A stretch of DNA of 64,000 bases, taken from the NCBI GenBank assembly GCA_944325445.1, contig CALVAG010000005.1, forward strand, positions 62,001-126,000. Direction: 5' to 3'. The stretch is from an uncultured Bacteroidales bacterium (GTDB lineage: Bacteria; Bacteroidota; Bacteroidia; Bacteroidales; UBA932). The first letter of the stretch is position 1, and each line of letters opens with the position of its first letter. Under the pieces are notes generated by a model. It made no database searches and was not told the origin of the DNA. It saw only the letters and a program-made list of their open reading frames with translations. The translations under genes were made by a program, and so were the position numbers. Of this stretch, positions 63,624 to 64,000 are shown piece after piece.

Positions 63624-64000
63624 TTAGAATTCGTGCTGTACGGGAGCTGTTGCAGAATACATTATCTTCAATGCAGAGCAACGTCTCAACTCCTGTTTTA
63701 CATCAGTAACGATACCCATACGAACATCACGGTCTGCTCTTATGACAACCGTCATGAAGCTACGGTCAGCCTCACTAAGATTTTCACGCTCGGCAGCCAC
63801 AAAGTCTCTGATATCATCTACATTCTTGAATGAGTCGTTCAACTGAAGACGTGCATCGGTACCGAACTCCGCCTGTTTTGAACGGACAGGAGAACCGATA
63901 TTGATATATGACGCCAAATCCTTTCTCTCCAGTTTTGCAATCTCCGATGCCTCGGGGACTCTTACGCTCACCAAGGGTTCAGTCTCTCTAAGCTGAGTTG
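63624..64000 (-). CDS. ExbD/TolR-family biopolymer transporter (C-terminal part; 5' end outside window)
   Basis: The last roughly 125 residues of an ExbD-type protein, part of the proton-driven motor that energises TonB. The frame is open to the window edge (before the visible start the codons read TQLRETEPLV), so the N-terminus and membrane helix lie outside. The visible part is the periplasmic domain (IAKLERKDLASYINIG, SFMTVVIRADRDVRMGIVTDVKQELRR), with a conserved Asp-rich strand. The gene is followed by a strong terminator. Other motor genes probably lie upstream beyond the window. Confidence 0.9.
   Translation of the reverse strand, partial: TQLRETEPLVSVRVPEASEIAKLERKDLASYINIGSPVRSKQAEFGTDARLQLNDSFKNVDDIRDFVAAERENLSEADRSFMTVVIRADRDVRMGIVTDVKQELRRCSALKIMYSATAPVQHEF

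Noticed and set aside
1..64000. tRNA or rRNA genes, CRISPR arrays, insertion sequences, phage or defence islands
   Set aside because: All intergenic gaps are short (largest about 150 bases) and none shows cloverleaf, direct-repeat array, transposase or defence-gene patterns.

Overview
The window is a gene-dense stretch of ordinary-looking bacterial chromosome, almost certainly from a member of the Bacteroidales (phylum Bacteroidota). The evidence is the set of lineage-typical genes (a glycogen synthase fused to a glucan phosphorylase, a DUF4783 protein, a DUF3298 lipoprotein, thioredoxin-like and transglutaminase-like lipoproteins, FtsI with a PASTA domain, an mraZ-to-ftsZ cluster without murF and ddl), promoters of the TTTG-N19-22-TAnnTTTG type, and few Shine-Dalgarno sequences. 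Codon use leans strongly on AGA/AGG and ATA. I cannot fix the genus; a Rikenellaceae-like or related gut Bacteroidales would fit. No rRNA, tRNA, CRISPR array, insertion sequence, prophage or restriction/defence locus is visible. No stretch longer than about 150 bases lacks a gene, so there are no large empty regions to describe.

Layout. 1-2.65 kb: end of a TolC-type outer-membrane efflux gene, its periplasmic adaptor, and tsaB. 2.6-6.1 kb (minus): a thioredoxin-fold lipoprotein without the CXXC motif, a HIT protein, greA, a small membrane protein and ribF. 6.1-16.9 kb (minus): a complete glycogen module of synthase-phosphorylase fusion, GH57 enzyme, GT4 synthase-like enzyme, debranching enzyme and branching enzyme, downstream of xseA/xseB. 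18.4-22.4 kb (plus): engB, prs, nadE, a small Cys-rich membrane protein and der. 22.4-29.8 kb (mostly minus): a 1203-residue NtrY-like histidine kinase, rlmH, a DUF4783 protein on the other strand, a sigma54-type response regulator without a DNA-binding domain, a Ppx/GppA phosphatase and cmk. 29.9-33.5 kb (plus): ispH, efp, a transglutaminase-like lipoprotein and an O-methyltransferase. 33.5-35.6 kb (minus): an M16 peptidase and an unknown secreted protein. 35.7-38.1 kb (plus): dnaX and lptB. 38.1-39.4 kb (minus): an M23 lipoprotein. 39.5-54.8 kb (plus): the division/cell-wall cluster mraZ-rsmH-ftsL-ftsI-murE-mraY-murD-ftsW-murG-murC-ftsQ-ftsA-ftsZ. 54.9-64 kb: a DUF3298 lipoprotein, gltX, tonB-like, udk, asnS, a secreted hydrolase operon (GDSL, GHL10-type, alkaline phosphatase) and the 3' part of exbD.

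The genes work together as modules: peptidoglycan precursor synthesis and divisome assembly in the dcw cluster, storage polysaccharide turnover in the glycogen cluster, and translation/nucleotide housekeeping in between. Genes are packed with stop-start overlaps (TAATG, ATGA, TAGTG), and several convergent pairs overlap at their 3' ends.

No previously undescribed multi-gene system stood out. The most interesting signals are regulatory: (1) a slippery heptamer A AAA AAG in dnaX, in the same phase as in E. coli, followed after one codon by a -1 frame stop and a small hairpin, predicting a gamma-like short product; (2) four 10-bp phased repeats around the -33 element of the mraZ promoter, predicting MraZ operator sites of sequence TGGAAAA; (3) an identical TACTTTTG box 3-6 nt before the ATG of dnaX, cmk and rlmH, suggesting near-leaderless transcripts; and (4) a response regulator with GAFTSA instead of GAFTGA and no helix-turn-helix.
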